The notes beneath the pieces were generated by a model. It was given only the letters and a program-made list of their open reading frames with translations, had not been told where the DNA came from and ran no database searches. The position numbers and the translations under genes were made by a program. A DNA stretch of 64,000 nt from Blastococcus sp. VKM Ac-2987 (GTDB taxonomy: Bacteria > Actinomycetota > Actinomycetes > Mycobacteriales > Geodermatophilaceae), in the NCBI RefSeq assembly GCF_026967805.1, contig NZ_JAPVBG010000001.1, positions 945,143 to 1,009,142 of the forward strand, in the 5' to 3' direction. Below, in pieces: positions 1 through 7,993 of the stretch (position 1 is the first letter of the stretch; every line of letters starts with the position of its first letter).

Positions 1-152
1 GCCCCTCCTTGTCCGTCGACGACATGCGGTTCGCGTACCGACTGCTGCTCACGGTCGGGCCCAGGGAGATCGACACGGCCCTCGAGCTCATCGCCGACGC
101 GCCCACCGCGCACGACGGGCACCACCCAGCAGACTTGGACCCGCCGCTGTAG
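1..152 (+). CDS. 3' end of an unidentified protein gene (partial)
   Basis: An open frame enters from the left edge and ends at TAG 150-152. About 49 residues are visible, including LSVDDMRFAYRLLLTVGPRE and a His/Asp/Pro-rich tail ending DLDPPL. The start lies outside the window. A strong hairpin follows 16 bases after the stop, which supports a real gene end. I recognise no domain. The only support is an undisturbed frame, natural amino-acid composition and the terminator. Confidence 0.5.
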   Translation, partial: PSLSVDDMRFAYRLLLTVGPREIDTALELIADAPTAHDGHHPADLDPPL

Positions 153-168
153 CCAGCCCACAACGCAA

Positions 169-203
169 CTGAGCCCCGCCGACCCGTAGTCGGCGGGGCT
201 CAG
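169..203. terminator. Bidirectional terminator hairpin
   Basis: A perfect 15-bp inverted repeat (169-183 with 189-203) surrounds a 5-base loop. It lies between the convergent ends of the partial gene at 1-152 and the Ltp-repeat gene at 276-818, so it could end both transcripts. Confidence 0.75.
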
Positions 204-275
204 TGTCGAGCTAGCGCGAGAGGAAAGGAACCGAGGCCCTTGCCCGAGATGGGACAAGGGCCTCGGTCCTCGACG

Positions 276-818
276 TCAGAGCCCGAGGGCACTCGTGCCG
301 TGCTCGGCCTCCGCCTGGGTGAAACCGTCCCCGACGGTCAACTGCTGGATCATGCTACTGCGGGAAAACCCGCCGATGGTGTCCTGGTACTGCTCGGCCT
401 TCTCCGCGGCTTGGGCGTTCCAGTCCACGTTCAAGTTGTCGACAGCCCACGTCGCATCCTCCGTGGAGAACCCGTCCCCGACCGTCAGCTGCTGAATCAG
501 GCCGTCGTGGGAGAAGCCGCCCATGACGTCGAGGTACTGCTCCGCCTTGTCCAAGGCACTCTCTTGGCTCACGGTACCGGCGTCCGGTGCCGGTGCCGGT
601 GCGGGTGCCGGTGCCGGTGCCGGTGCGCCTCCGTTGTCGGCGGGCTGCTCGGCGGTGGGCGAGCTGGAGTTGGCCGACGTGCTTGATTCCCCGCCGCCGC
701 TGTTTGAAGACGTCGCCGCGATGATGACGACGAGTCCGACGATTAGCCAGAACCAGACCTTCTTGTAGAAGGGCTTCTTGGCTGCAACTGTCTTCGGCTC
801 TTCGAGAGTCGTTGCCAT
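276..818 (-). CDS. Membrane-anchored Ltp-repeat (host cell surface-exposed) protein
   Basis: This 180-residue protein has a short basic N-terminus, one membrane segment at about 21-36, a Ser/Gly/Asn stretch, an Ala-Pro repeat linker (about 64-79) and two Ltp-type repeats (about 86-134 and 137-178). Each repeat carries the motif GGFS...IQQLTVGDGF. Ltp repeats are known from surface lipoproteins, including the phage TP-J34 superinfection-exclusion protein that blocks DNA injection. No lipobox cysteine is visible, so anchoring should be by the transmembrane helix. AGGAG lies about 8 bases before ATG 818 and supports the start. The gene follows a member of the island's repeated small-protein family on the same strand. 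A superinfection-exclusion role is inferred from the family. Confidence 0.75.
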   Translation of the reverse strand: MATTLEEPKTVAAKKPFYKKVWFWLIVGLVVIIAATSSNSGGGESSTSANSSSPTAEQPADNGGAPAPAPAPAPAPAPDAGTVSQESALDKAEQYLDVMGGFSHDGLIQQLTVGDGFSTEDATWAVDNLNVDWNAQAAEKAEQYQDTIGGFSRSSMIQQLTVGDGFTQAEAEHGTSALGL

Positions 819-923
819 GTTCTTCTCCTAAGTCGTATGCACGTATCGCCCGCTTCAGTTCTGAGCATCGGCAGTGCCGACGGCGAGGGGCACGGTGGGC
901 GCATCAAGTCACCCGGCTGCCAC

Positions 924-1259
924 TCAGGCCACTGCCCAAGCGGTTGCCGCTGCCCCAGGGCCACGCGAGCCACCTGGATCTCTGACCTGTCCGGGCTCCG
1001 TGCTGTCTCTGGCGACGCGGTCTTCTTCGACGGCTTCACTGAGCAGGTCGCGCCCGCCGACCACGGTGACGGTGGGCTTCCACTCGAACCACGACGCCCC
1101 GTGCGGCCCTGGCGCCGTGGTCGCCCCGTCGACGGTCAGGCTGGACCAGTCCACGTTGCCGCCGCCGGCTATCGCCATGAGCCGAAGTTGCCCACGAAGC
1201 CCGGACGTAGCCCGCTCACGGTCCTCATATGGGTACGCAGCTGCCGCCGTGTAGAACAT
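924..1259 (-). CDS. Uncharacterised small protein, repeated family copy 1
   Basis: From ATG 1259 the protein has 111 residues. It begins MFYTAAAAYPYEDRERA and contains the core RLMAIAGGGNVDW, then TTAPGPHGASWFEW and TVTVVGGRD. The copy at 13128-13376 is nearly identical over about 75 residues with conservative substitutions (D/E, S/T, K/R), which indicates a real protein. A third, broken copy lies at 2626-2795. The pattern suggests a compact beta-rich cytoplasmic protein, and I see no signal peptide. The frame is open further upstream to 1574, but homology to copy 3 in this frame stops near the chosen ATG. The last 30 residues are unlike copy 3. It lies immediately upstream of the Ltp-repeat gene. 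The function is unknown. Confidence 0.6.
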   Translation of the reverse strand: MFYTAAAAYPYEDRERATSGLRGQLRLMAIAGGGNVDWSSLTVDGATTAPGPHGASWFEWKPTVTVVGGRDLLSEAVEEDRVARDSTEPGQVRDPGGSRGPGAAATAWAVA

Positions 1260-1336
1260 CGCCCAATGGTCCCCACGGGCAGCGGCGCCCGAACGGGTCA
1301 TCACCCAAACGAGCGTGACCCGGTACCTGAACAGCC

Positions 1337-1370
1337 GAGCCCCCCGCCGATCCGTAGTCGGCGGGGGCTC
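1337..1370. terminator. GC-rich hairpin resembling a terminator
   Basis: A 13-bp stem with one bulged C (1337-1350 with 1358-1370) has a 7-base loop. Its arms and loop resemble the hairpin at 169-203. It lies in the 170-base divergent gap between the copy-1 gene and the membrane-protein gene at 1431, so it may be a leftover terminator of a lost gene. Confidence 0.4.
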
Positions 1371-1430
1371 AGCGCGCAATCTCCTAGGTGCAGCCCTGTG
1401 CGACCGGACACCGTAGCGTAACTTCCGTAG

Positions 1431-2102
1431 ATGGAGTCCAGCGGACGATGGTGGCGCTTGGTCGAGTGGTTGCGGACCTCGACCTTTATTACAGTTCTCG
1501 AGAAACTTAAAACGATCTTCGGGTACGCCAGCCTGACAGTAGCGGCAGTGGTAGTGGCGTGGAGTCAAGCGCATTCGGCCCGCTCAGCGGCCGCCACTTT
1601 TGTTAGCGAGCATCCCGAGGGAATACTGAACTCGTTCTTAGCCGTAGTTGGTGGCCTCGTAGTGGCGGTGGCTGTGCTGTGGGGCGCCTGGCAGAGTACC
1701 GCCAAAGAGTTGCGCAAGGCGGGTAGCCGCCAGCTTCCCGTAGCCGGGCAGATCGGGCCGGTTCTCAAAGGCGACGACGTCGAGGCACGCCTGGTACCGG
1801 TCAAGGGCTACGAGCATCGACTCGAGATCCGTTCCACGAGCGGAGAAGTGCGTAAACTGCGGTGGGTTCTCCCGCTAGACAAAGGCGAATGGCACATACC
1901 TCCTACGGAGGCAACGATCCAAGGTCAGACGGTGGAATACCCTCTGGAGCGGCTTCCCCTAGGCGTCACGTTACGTGTGCCGGCTGTGGCTCGGGAACGC
2001 GTACGGGCCCTCTGCATCGAAATTAGGTGGGAAAGGGGTCTCCCCCCCAACGTGGAGGAGCACGTCTTGCCGGGGCACCTCGAGCCCGACACGTGGCGTT
2101 AG
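1431..2102 (+). CDS. Uncharacterised two-pass membrane protein
   Basis: This 223-residue protein has two predicted membrane segments (about 31-46 and 65-86), then a soluble domain of about 130 residues rich in short beta strands. Visible motifs there are EIRSTSGEVRKLRWVLP and VTLRVPAVARERVRALCIEI. Codon use is less GC-biased than in the chromosomal genes to the right, which fits acquisition by transfer. It shares its layout, a membrane anchor plus a beta-sandwich-like domain, with the genes at 2911-3624, 5040-5684 and 7190-7993. A TAGCGT element 11 bases upstream of ATG could be a -10 box. I recognise no family. Confidence 0.55.
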   Translation: MESSGRWWRLVEWLRTSTFITVLEKLKTIFGYASLTVAAVVVAWSQAHSARSAAATFVSEHPEGILNSFLAVVGGLVVAVAVLWGAWQSTAKELRKAGSRQLPVAGQIGPVLKGDDVEARLVPVKGYEHRLEIRSTSGEVRKLRWVLPLDKGEWHIPPTEATIQGQTVEYPLERLPLGVTLRVPAVARERVRALCIEIRWERGLPPNVEEHVLPGHLEPDTWR

Positions 2103-2215
2103 CGGCTGCAGGGCCTGCGCGCGTCCGCTCAGAGCGGCCCCTAAGCTGCCACCGGCAGGCGCTACTTCCCGACATCCTCCAATCGTCGGCAGTGCCATGT
2201 ACAACGTCGTGCGCT

Positions 2216-2500
2216 TCACTCCTGCAGACGTGCAGCAGATTCTCGACGAGGCGTACCGCCCGCCGATATAGCAGCGAACAGCTGTCCCGCCAGTCTGTCG
2301 TCAGCTGGACTCAGTGCGGACCAGAGGATTGCGATGGCGAAGGCGTCACCACCGCTCCCGCCCCTGCCACCGACACCGGTGGGGGGGTAGTAGACGCCAG
2401 CGCCGGCCGTTCCGGCGCTGACCCCCACAATGGCCGCCAGCGCGACGCCTACGGTTGCACCGCGTACGGCCCAGCGCCGACCGGGACCCGACTTGGACAT
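2216..2500 (-). CDS. Small secreted protein of unknown function
   Basis: This 94-residue protein has a clear signal-peptide-like N-terminus: basic residues 3-13, then a hydrophobic Ala/Val stretch to about 34 ending near AGA. A Gly-rich segment and the motif AILWSALSPADDRL follow. GGGGGAA lies 6 bases before ATG 2500. The motif YSALSPA recurs near the end of the otherwise different small secreted protein at 12465-12713. Both lie just downstream of copies of the same small-protein family, which hints at a recurrent gene pair. No function can be assigned. Confidence 0.5.
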   Translation of the reverse strand: MSKSGPGRRWAVRGATVGVALAAIVGVSAGTAGAGVYYPPTGVGGRGGSGGDAFAIAILWSALSPADDRLAGQLFAAISAGGTPRRESAARLQE

Positions 2501-2625
2501 AGCGATTCCCCCATCCGCAGGTGTGCGGCGACGTAGTGCCGCCGCAGCGCCAGCATCCCGAGGTGTCGCACCGGCTTCTAGGGACTTGGCCTCTGAACCC
2601 GTCCGGGAGCGAACGCAGCCATCCG

Positions 2626-2795
2626 CTCATCACAGCGACGGTGGCCTTCTACACGGACCGCGTCGTCCCGTGCGGCCCTGGGGCCGTGATCGGACCCTCG
2701 ACGGTCAGACTGGTCCAGTCCACGTTGCCGCCGCCGGCTATCGCCATGAGTTGGAGCTGGCCGCGCAGCCCGGACGTCGCCCGGCGCGCTACCCA
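2626..2795 (-). pseudogene. Decayed copy 2 of the repeated small-protein family
   Basis: The minus strand reads RRATSGLRGQLQLMAIAGGG and then WTSLTVEGPITAPGPHG, in frame with copies 1 and 3. The Trp-Phe-Glu-Trp block is altered and ends in an in-frame TAG. Recognisable residues (KATVAV) continue beyond that stop. The 5' part (YTAAAAYPYEDRE) is absent. This is a truncated, nonsense-mutated relic, lying upstream of the small secreted gene at 2216-2500. Confidence 0.65.
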
Positions 2796-2910
2796 CCCGC
2801 AGTCGCCGCAAGGCCTCCACCGGGCCGACGTCGTCGACCTAGCCGCAGCGCCGCGGCGGCCAGAGCGACGACGGTCTACGCCACTCGGAGGGCAACGGTC
2901 TAGCCGATTT

Positions 2911-3624
2911 TCAGTCGCTCGGCGAACCGGCGCTGTCTACTGCGGGCGGACCCGGGCGAGGCAAACCCCTGACCCGTTCGAGCCAGCCACGCAGGTCGGC
3001 TGAAATGGCATGGAGCGAGTCGTCCCATAAGCGGTCATCGTTGCGACCGCTTAGGTGGTGTGTGCCCCTCGACCCTGGGAAGGGGCTGCGGTCGCGAAGC
3101 TCGTCACAGAATCCCCACGCTAATATCGGCGCCGACTCAACCGACCGGCCCAGCGCGTCCTTAGCCTCCACCCGCATATGCACGCAGCCGCGGTTTACGT
3201 TCCAGGACATGGGTATCCGCGGCAGAGCCCATTCGACGCTCTGGAACGGCTCAATTCTGATTGGTGGTTGGGGCCCATCGAGGCCTTGCAGGACCGTCGG
3301 GTCGACCGCTAGCCGCACGTATCGGTGAACTGGCCGCCGAACGGAACCTTCGTGGTCATCTATGTGCATTACCACCTCTTGAAGAACGGTCGGGTCAGTG
3401 CCGTTGACTACTCGGACGATCCAGTGCTCAATACCAAGCCGCAGGCGCGCACCAGCGAGACGACCCCGCGAGTCGATGGCCTGCTGCGCCAGGACGACGG
3501 CACGTCGCGATGTCCGGCGGCTGGACAGGAAGCTCACGGTGGCTACAAGGAGAGCGAGCGCAGCGATCACGTCCGAGGCAGCGGCCTGCGCCAGATAGGC
3601 GAGGACCTCTTCGTACAGCTCCAC
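2911..3624 (-). CDS. Uncharacterised membrane-anchored protein
   Basis: From GTG 3624 the protein has 237 residues. An N-terminal helix (about 1-15) leads to one membrane segment (about 18-34), a basic region (RRTSRR), and a beta-rich domain with WIVRVVNGTDPTVLQEVVMH and later VHMRVEAKDALGRS. The frame stays open upstream to 3849, but that stretch is Arg-rich and looks non-coding, so I prefer GTG 3624. Architecture matches the genes at 1431, 5040 and 7190. The turn N-G-T followed by a strand resembles N-x-G turns in the others. No family is recognised. The start is uncertain. Confidence 0.5.
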   Translation of the reverse strand: MELYEEVLAYLAQAAASDVIAALALLVATVSFLSSRRTSRRAVVLAQQAIDSRGRLAGARLRLGIEHWIVRVVNGTDPTVLQEVVMHIDDHEGSVRRPVHRYVRLAVDPTVLQGLDGPQPPIRIEPFQSVEWALPRIPMSWNVNRGCVHMRVEAKDALGRSVESAPILAWGFCDELRDRSPFPGSRGTHHLSGRNDDRLWDDSLHAISADLRGWLERVRGLPRPGPPAVDSAGSPSD

Positions 3625-3896
3625 GGAGCAATACTGAGGCCCTTCTTGCCGCGCACGGCGGTATGGCGCTGCGTTGCTTGGCTGCGGAGCGGTACATCGG
3701 CCTACTGGGGGACCGTGTCGCCGCCCCCCTCTGATGCGCCGGCCAGTTCGCGGGCGCGTACCGCCGGCGTGTTGGCGCGCTCGACGAGGAGCGTGTTCTA
3801 GTTGTCGCTGAAGAGCGAGTCCGGCAGCAGTGCGCACTGTATGACGCATCGAGGTTGTCGGCCGAGTGCTTGCGGTAGATCAACGAGCCGGCGGAT

Positions 3897-4244
3897 TTAC
3901 GGCCGGGTGACCCCAGGGTCGGCACTCCGGGAGCGGTGCAGGATGTGCGGCGTCTCGGCCAAGGCCAAGCGGTCGGTCCAGTCGTCTGCCAACGGCATGA
4001 CACCGAAGTCGACCGCCCAGCGGATAGCGTTCTCGAACATCATCCGGCCCGTCGGGAGATGCGTCTTTGACGTCACCGGCGCCTGAGGGGTGAGAAGCAC
4101 ATCGCCGAGGTGCAGATGAGGGCGCCGCTCCCAGGACTGCCCATCCGGATGCCAGTGGAGCGCCCACAATTCTGTGGCCTCCCCCATGACGAGGGAGTAC
4201 TCGTGACAACTCAGCGATCGTGTGACTCTCGTCGCCGTCGTCAC
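3897..4244 (-). CDS. PHLHL-motif protein of unknown function
   Basis: The well-supported part contains LHWHPDGQSWERRPHLHLG and then HLPTGRMMFENAIRWAVDFG. It has clustered histidines and a conserved-looking HLPTGR block. Similar short actinobacterial proteins with a HWHP...PHLH core exist as uncharacterised proteins (from memory, not checked). GTG 4244 is chosen because a hydrophobic/beta N-terminus (RSLSCHEYSLV) precedes the core in frame. ATG 4187 is an alternative. Its 5' part overlaps, on the opposite strand, a frame I judge less likely to be real there. A toxin-antitoxin role is possible but unproven. Confidence 0.5.
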   Translation of the reverse strand: MTTATRVTRSLSCHEYSLVMGEATELWALHWHPDGQSWERRPHLHLGDVLLTPQAPVTSKTHLPTGRMMFENAIRWAVDFGVMPLADDWTDRLALAETPHILHRSRSADPGVTRP

Positions 4245-4379
4245 GAGCGCGATAGTTCGCTCAGCACGAGCCTGGCGAATGCTAACCCTCGGGACGCCCC
4301 GGCACGGCCCACGCACGTCGCAGAGTGCCGCGAGCTGACCGGCAAGCTCTTCGGCCAGTGCGTCGCCGGTCGCCACGAG

Positions 4380-4970
4380 GTGCCCGTCGAGGAGCAGTTG
4401 ACGGTCAGGCTGGATGCCACCTACGACCCCGCCTGGCAGGCGGTCCGCAGCGGCCTTACGTTCAGCGGCCCGAACGACACCTACGAAGTCGTCCTCGCCG
4501 ACGGCATTGCTTCGCAGCCGTACACCGGCGTGTACTGGGTGTACAGCGTCGAGGTAGTAAACGGCGTAGGGACGATCTTCCCGCTGCCGCGCGGCACCGG
4601 CTACAGCGGTGGCTTCGGCGGTCCCAGCGACACCTGGACCGTCTTCGTGGACGGGCAGACTTTTCAAGTCACGTACGAAGACTATTACCAGGCGAGCCCG
4701 GTTCGGACCCTGCCCAATGGCCTCTACCCCGTCGGCGAGATGTGCTCCGGGGAGATTCCGCTGTACGGCGATATACAAGAGTGGCACGACGTGCAGTTTC
4801 TCGACTCGTCCGAGGGATTGCCGTACCGGGCGACATTCGGTGGCGGCATGGGCCATCTTTTCGACAACAACGGGCTCCTCAACCCGTAGGTGCCAGCGGT
4901 CCCCAACGGCGAGATGGTGACCCTTGTAATCGACGGCGAGATCATCGGGACGTACACGATCAACTGCTGA
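4380..4970 (+). pseudogene. Unknown gene interrupted by an in-frame TAG
   Basis: The frame reads as a natural, aromatic- and Gly-rich protein (for example YTGVYWVYSVEVVNG, then DTWTVFVDGQTFQVTYEDYY). It meets TAG at 4887-4889, then continues in the same frame as VPAVPNGEMVTLVIDG to TGA 4968-4970. Composition is alike on both sides, so a CAG-to-TAG change in a once longer gene is likely. About 196 codons remain. The 5' end is unclear: the frame is open upstream of 4380 but overlaps the opposite-strand PHLHL gene. No domain is recognised and no signal peptide is visible. Confidence 0.45.
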
Positions 4971-5039
4971 TTCTGCGCTCGATCCGACTCGCCATGGGGT
5001 GCGTGATCTAGTCCCGCCGGTTGGTTGAGACGCCCTGCC

Positions 5040-5684
5040 TCATATCAACGGCTGCCCTTTGGGATTTTTGGAGCGTCGCTCTCCGGTCGCAGGGTGATAG
5101 CCCCAAAGGAGAATCAGCAGCGTGTCAGGTAGGCGATGAAACCAAGGAGCGAAAAGGTACTTCCACACCCTCGGAAGTCGCTTCTCGACTCCTTGGACGA
5201 TTCGACTCCACCACGGGCTCCAGGAAGTGTCAAAAAGTTCATCCGTGGCCGGCCTCCACTGGTACGTCTTTCCCCGTACATCCGTAACCTGGAGCGTTAC
5301 GGCGGCTTTCTCTCCTGGATTGACTTGGTAGGCCGTCGATAGAATCTCGTGAGTGTGCTCTCGACCCGGCCCGAGATATGGGATGTGCGCCAGCCCGAGC
5401 CAGTCTGGCCGCAAGGCATGCACTTCTCGCACGGGCCAGTCGCTACTATTCCGGATCACCAATGACCCGCCGGTGACGATCCAACCCCCGGCCTGCCCAG
5501 GGATGGGCTCTCGCGACTCCGTAATACTGGCGGTGACCAGGCGTACGTGGCGCCGCTGCTCTCGCCGCTCAACGATTCTTGCCACCCAGAGGCCGCTGAT
5601 CAGACCGGCGATAAGGCCGCTGACTATGCCGACCACGAGGCCGGGCACCTGGGACAGCAAGAAGTCGACCACGCCCGTGAGCAT
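5040..5684 (-). CDS. Uncharacterised membrane-anchored protein
   Basis: From ATG 5684 the protein has 214 residues. A hydrophobic N-terminal segment (about 11-34, rich in Gly/Leu/Ile) leads into basic residues (ERREQRRH), then a beta-rich domain with GGSLVIRNSSDWPVREVHAL and VTLQVTDVRGKTYQW. The end is basic with KNPKGQPLI. The frame is open upstream to 5813, so a longer GTG start is possible, and no strong ribosome site settles it. It is the third member of the membrane-anchor plus beta-domain set in this island (with 1431, 2911 and 7190). The function is unknown. Confidence 0.5.
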   Translation of the reverse strand: MLTGVVDFLLSQVPGLVVGIVSGLIAGLISGLWVARIVERREQRRHVRLVTASITESREPIPGQAGGWIVTGGSLVIRNSSDWPVREVHALRPDWLGLAHIPYLGPGREHTHEILSTAYQVNPGEKAAVTLQVTDVRGKTYQWRPATDELFDTSWSPWWSRIVQGVEKRLPRVWKYLFAPWFHRLPDTLLILLWGYHPATGERRSKNPKGQPLI

Positions 5685-5907
5685 GTCAGCGGGGTCCGAC
5701 GACTCGGTCGGCACGCCGTGTACCGACGACCGAGCTCCCACCACCAGGGCGCCACGCCAGCCGCACGGATCCGGACGCCGCCTGGCGACCGGCGTCCAGC
5801 CCTGGACGAACACGCAACGTGCGTTTGCCGTTTACCCAGTGTCACTGGCCTGGTTTCGTAGTCGTCGGGCGCTTGCAACAGCAAGCACCATCGCAGCCGG
5901 TGCCACC

Positions 5908-6186
5908 GTGGCCCCCGACGTCGAGATGCCCGCGCCCTCCCGCAGGGACGCCACGCCCAACCCGTTCACCGGGCTGGTCACCAAGGCGGCCAAGGACGGC
6001 AAGCGCTACGACCTGCCCGGCCGGTTCTCCCTGACGCCGTACGAGGGCCGCAAGGGCGCGTGTGAGGCGTTCACCGTGGTGGGCAAACTGCACGCCGCGG
6101 GGCGCTCCGCTGGCGTCAAGCTCAACGTGCGCCGGTTCGACACCAATGGCCAGGGCTGCCGCATCACCTTCAAGGTCGTGAAGTGA
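5908..6186 (+). CDS. Small protein upstream of the recombinase, unknown function
   Basis: A GTG start at 5908 gives 92 residues. Motifs include NPFTGLVTKAAKDGKRYDLP and VKLNVRRFDTNGQGCRITF. The stop overlaps the next start (GTGA at 6183-6186), and that gene's stop overlaps the recombinase start, so the three are probably translated together. It is basic with short strands, which could suit nucleic-acid binding, but no domain is recognised. ATG 5926 is an alternative start. Its place in front of a serine recombinase suggests an accessory role in the mobile element. Confidence 0.55.
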   Translation: MAPDVEMPAPSRRDATPNPFTGLVTKAAKDGKRYDLPGRFSLTPYEGRKGACEAFTVVGKLHAAGRSAGVKLNVRRFDTNGQGCRITFKVVK

Positions 6187-6287
6187 GCGAGCCACTCCCC
6201 CACCCTGGCGACGACCAGGCCGACGGCTACGACGAGCGCAACGGCCCGCCCGAGGATCCCGACGACGACACCAGGGAGGCAGACTGA
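6183..6287 (+). CDS. 34-residue acidic micro-protein between two coupled genes
   Basis: GTG 6183 overlaps the preceding stop by the bases GTGA. Its own TGA (6285-6287) shares its last base with the recombinase ATG at 6287. The product is short and strongly acidic (…GPPEDPDDDTREAD). The exact coupling on both sides argues that this is a translated link rather than spacer. It could act mainly as a coupling device or as an acidic partner of the basic 92-residue neighbour; both are inferences. Confidence 0.45.
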   Translation: MSEPLPHPGDDQADGYDERNGPPEDPDDDTREAD

Positions 6288-6922
6288 TGCGCGTCGTCGC
6301 CTATGTCCGTGTCTCCACCCGCGAGCAGGCAGAGGACGGCCACGGGCTGGACGCGCAACGGGCTGAGATCACGCGTACGGCTGAGGCACGGGGCTGGTCG
6401 ATCGTTGCCTGGGGCTGCGATGCCGGTGTGTCTGGGGCACACCTGGACGGGCGAGACGGCTGGTCGCGGGCGATCGAGCTGGTTGAGTCCGGCCAGGCCG
6501 ACGGCATCGTGGCGACCAAGATCGACAGGGTCAGTCGGTCGGTCGCTGACTTCGCTGCCCTGGTGTCGCGGGCCAAGGAGCATCGCTGGAACCTCGTGGT
6601 GCTCGACATCGGCCTCGACCTGTCGACCCCCACGGGCGAGTTCGTGGCGACGATCATGTGCGCCGCCGCGCAGCTTGAGCGCCGCATGGTCGGGCAGCGC
6701 ACGAAGGACGGCCTCGCAGCGGCGAAGGCCAAGGGTGTGCGGCTCGGCCGGCCAGTCGTCATCACCGACGACGTCGCACGGCGGGTGGCTGAGCTGCGCG
6801 CCACGGGCGCCACCCTGGCCGAGATTGCCGATCAGTTGACCGACGACGGCGTGCCCACGGCTGGCGGCGGCGACCGCTGGTGGCCGTCGACTGTCCGAGG
6901 GGTGCTCGCTCGCTCCGCCTGA
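6287..6922 (+). CDS. Serine recombinase (resolvase/invertase family)
   Basis: This 211-residue protein has a catalytic domain opening MRVVAYVRVSTREQ, with the nucleophile Ser10 in the VST motif. The conserved stretches TKIDRVSRSVADFA and TPTGEFVATIMCAAAQLER follow. A C-terminal helix-turn-helix region (about 155-205) ends GGGDRWWPSTVRGVLAR. The length fits small resolvases/invertases rather than the roughly 500-residue large integrases, although the final RWxPSTVRxxL motif is also seen in the large group. It probably drives site-specific recombination of this island or inversion of a segment. It is the last gene of a coupled three-gene unit and is followed by a hairpin terminator. Confidence 0.9.
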   Translation: MRVVAYVRVSTREQAEDGHGLDAQRAEITRTAEARGWSIVAWGCDAGVSGAHLDGRDGWSRAIELVESGQADGIVATKIDRVSRSVADFAALVSRAKEHRWNLVVLDIGLDLSTPTGEFVATIMCAAAQLERRMVGQRTKDGLAAAKAKGVRLGRPVVITDDVARRVAELRATGATLAEIADQLTDDGVPTAGGGDRWWPSTVRGVLARSA

Positions 6923-6968
6923 CCCGCCCGCCCGCCAGGCGGCTGAGCGCCGCGCTGCGCACACGACT

Positions 6969-7000
6969 ACGCCCACTGCGATCGAATCCGCAGTGGGCGT
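6969..7000. terminator. Terminator after the recombinase gene
   Basis: A perfect 12-bp stem (6969-6980 with 6989-7000) with an 8-base loop, followed by TGTTGT. It lies 47 bases after the recombinase stop. Confidence 0.7.
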
Positions 7001-7176
7001 TGTTGTCGGCGCCAGAGGGTCAGTCAGGAGAACCGCCCGGTCGCTCCATGTGAAGCGTGCATCAGCGCCTCTGCGCCGCGTACGGCACGCGCTGGTCGAC
7101 TGCAGAGTTTCCCTGTCCCCCGCTGGGGGAGCCAGGTCAAACGCTGCTGCACGCACCGAGTGTCAGCGCCAGCCCT

Positions 7177-7182
7177 TAGCCT
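7177..7182 (+). promoter_or_regulatory. -10 box of a leaderless promoter
   Basis: TAGCCT is followed by 7 bases and then ATG 7190. This is the usual actinobacterial leaderless spacing, and it selects ATG 7190 over the in-frame GTG at 7160. Confidence 0.5.
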
Positions 7183-7189
7183 GCCTCCC

Positions 7190-7993
7190 ATGTCATGGGG
7201 GCAGTTCTGGTCCGACCACGGAGCGTCCGCCGTCACCACGGCGATCGGGGCCCTGCTCGGGTTTCTAATCAGCTGGTCGTTCTTCCGTGCGTCCCGAAAG
7301 CGAAAGTACCTCGCATGGCACCTAGCTTTCGATGAGTGGCTAGTAGCACCGAACGCCCCGGAGGGCCTTGTGGTTAGCTATGACGGAAAAAATTTGACGC
7401 GGCCGCGCATGGTCTCTATCAACATTCTGAATGCAGGAAATCGAGGCATTGACCGCGAGCATTACACGGATGACGTGGTCGTACATATCGCCGATTCGTT
7501 GATCCGGTCTGTGACGTACAACCCGCTTCGCATGGCGCCTAAGACCCAGTTCTCTTTCCAAGAGGAGAGTGACCGGCTGACGATAAGGCCCGTCCGTATG
7601 AATCAAGGCGACGCCTATAACCTGCGCCTACTGGTGGACGGTGGCACCCGCGGCGACGTGAATGTTTCCGCCACCTTATTCGAGGAGTCCAGCGCGCCGC
7701 GTCGCGAGGCCGACTGGAGCCCTCCCTCGTCCACATTGAGCTACGCCATGAACTATGTGCTGCTAACTCTACTTTTTGCGCTCTTCTTTTCCAGCCTCAT
7801 CATCGCAGTGGCTGGCGGACTTCCCTTGCCTGCCGTGATTTTCGTGTTCGTTCTCTGTATTATTTTGAGCTACGACGTCTTCCAAACCTTGAGGCGCGAA
7901 AGACATTCGCGGCGGTCCGTGCGTTTGGCAAAACAACCCGGCGAAGCCGATGATGCAAGCCTCGGACGCCGCCTTCTCGCTCGACGCCGTTGA
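7190..7993 (+). CDS. Uncharacterised three-pass membrane protein
   Basis: This 267-residue protein has an N-terminal membrane segment at about 13-32, a cytoplasmic or outer beta-rich domain (about 40-180) with VSINILNAGNRGIDREHY and VVVHIADSLIRSV, and two closely spaced membrane segments (about 186-232). The tail is basic and ends RRLLARRR. Codon use is clearly more AT-tolerant than in the right-hand part of the window, a sign of transfer. The N-terminal anchor plus beta domain resembles the products at 1431, 2911 and 5040; the additional C-terminal hairpin is unique. A leaderless promoter supports the start. The function is unknown. Confidence 0.55.
   Translation: MSWGQFWSDHGASAVTTAIGALLGFLISWSFFRASRKRKYLAWHLAFDEWLVAPNAPEGLVVSYDGKNLTRPRMVSINILNAGNRGIDREHYTDDVVVHIADSLIRSVTYNPLRMAPKTQFSFQEESDRLTIRPVRMNQGDAYNLRLLVDGGTRGDVNVSATLFEESSAPRREADWSPPSSTLSYAMNYVLLTLLFALFFSSLIIAVAGGLPLPAVIFVFVLCIILSYDVFQTLRRERHSRRSVRLAKQPGEADDASLGRRLLARRR

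Noticed and set aside
590-630. GC-rich short tandem repeat (CGGTGC units) as a possible satellite or CRISPR-like array
   Set aside because: It simply encodes the Ala-Pro linker of the Ltp-repeat protein; no spacers are present.
3428-4003. A 191-codon minus-strand frame overlapping the membrane gene's upstream part
   Set aside because: Arg/Ser/Cys-rich shadow sequence. The neighbouring frames give better proteins.
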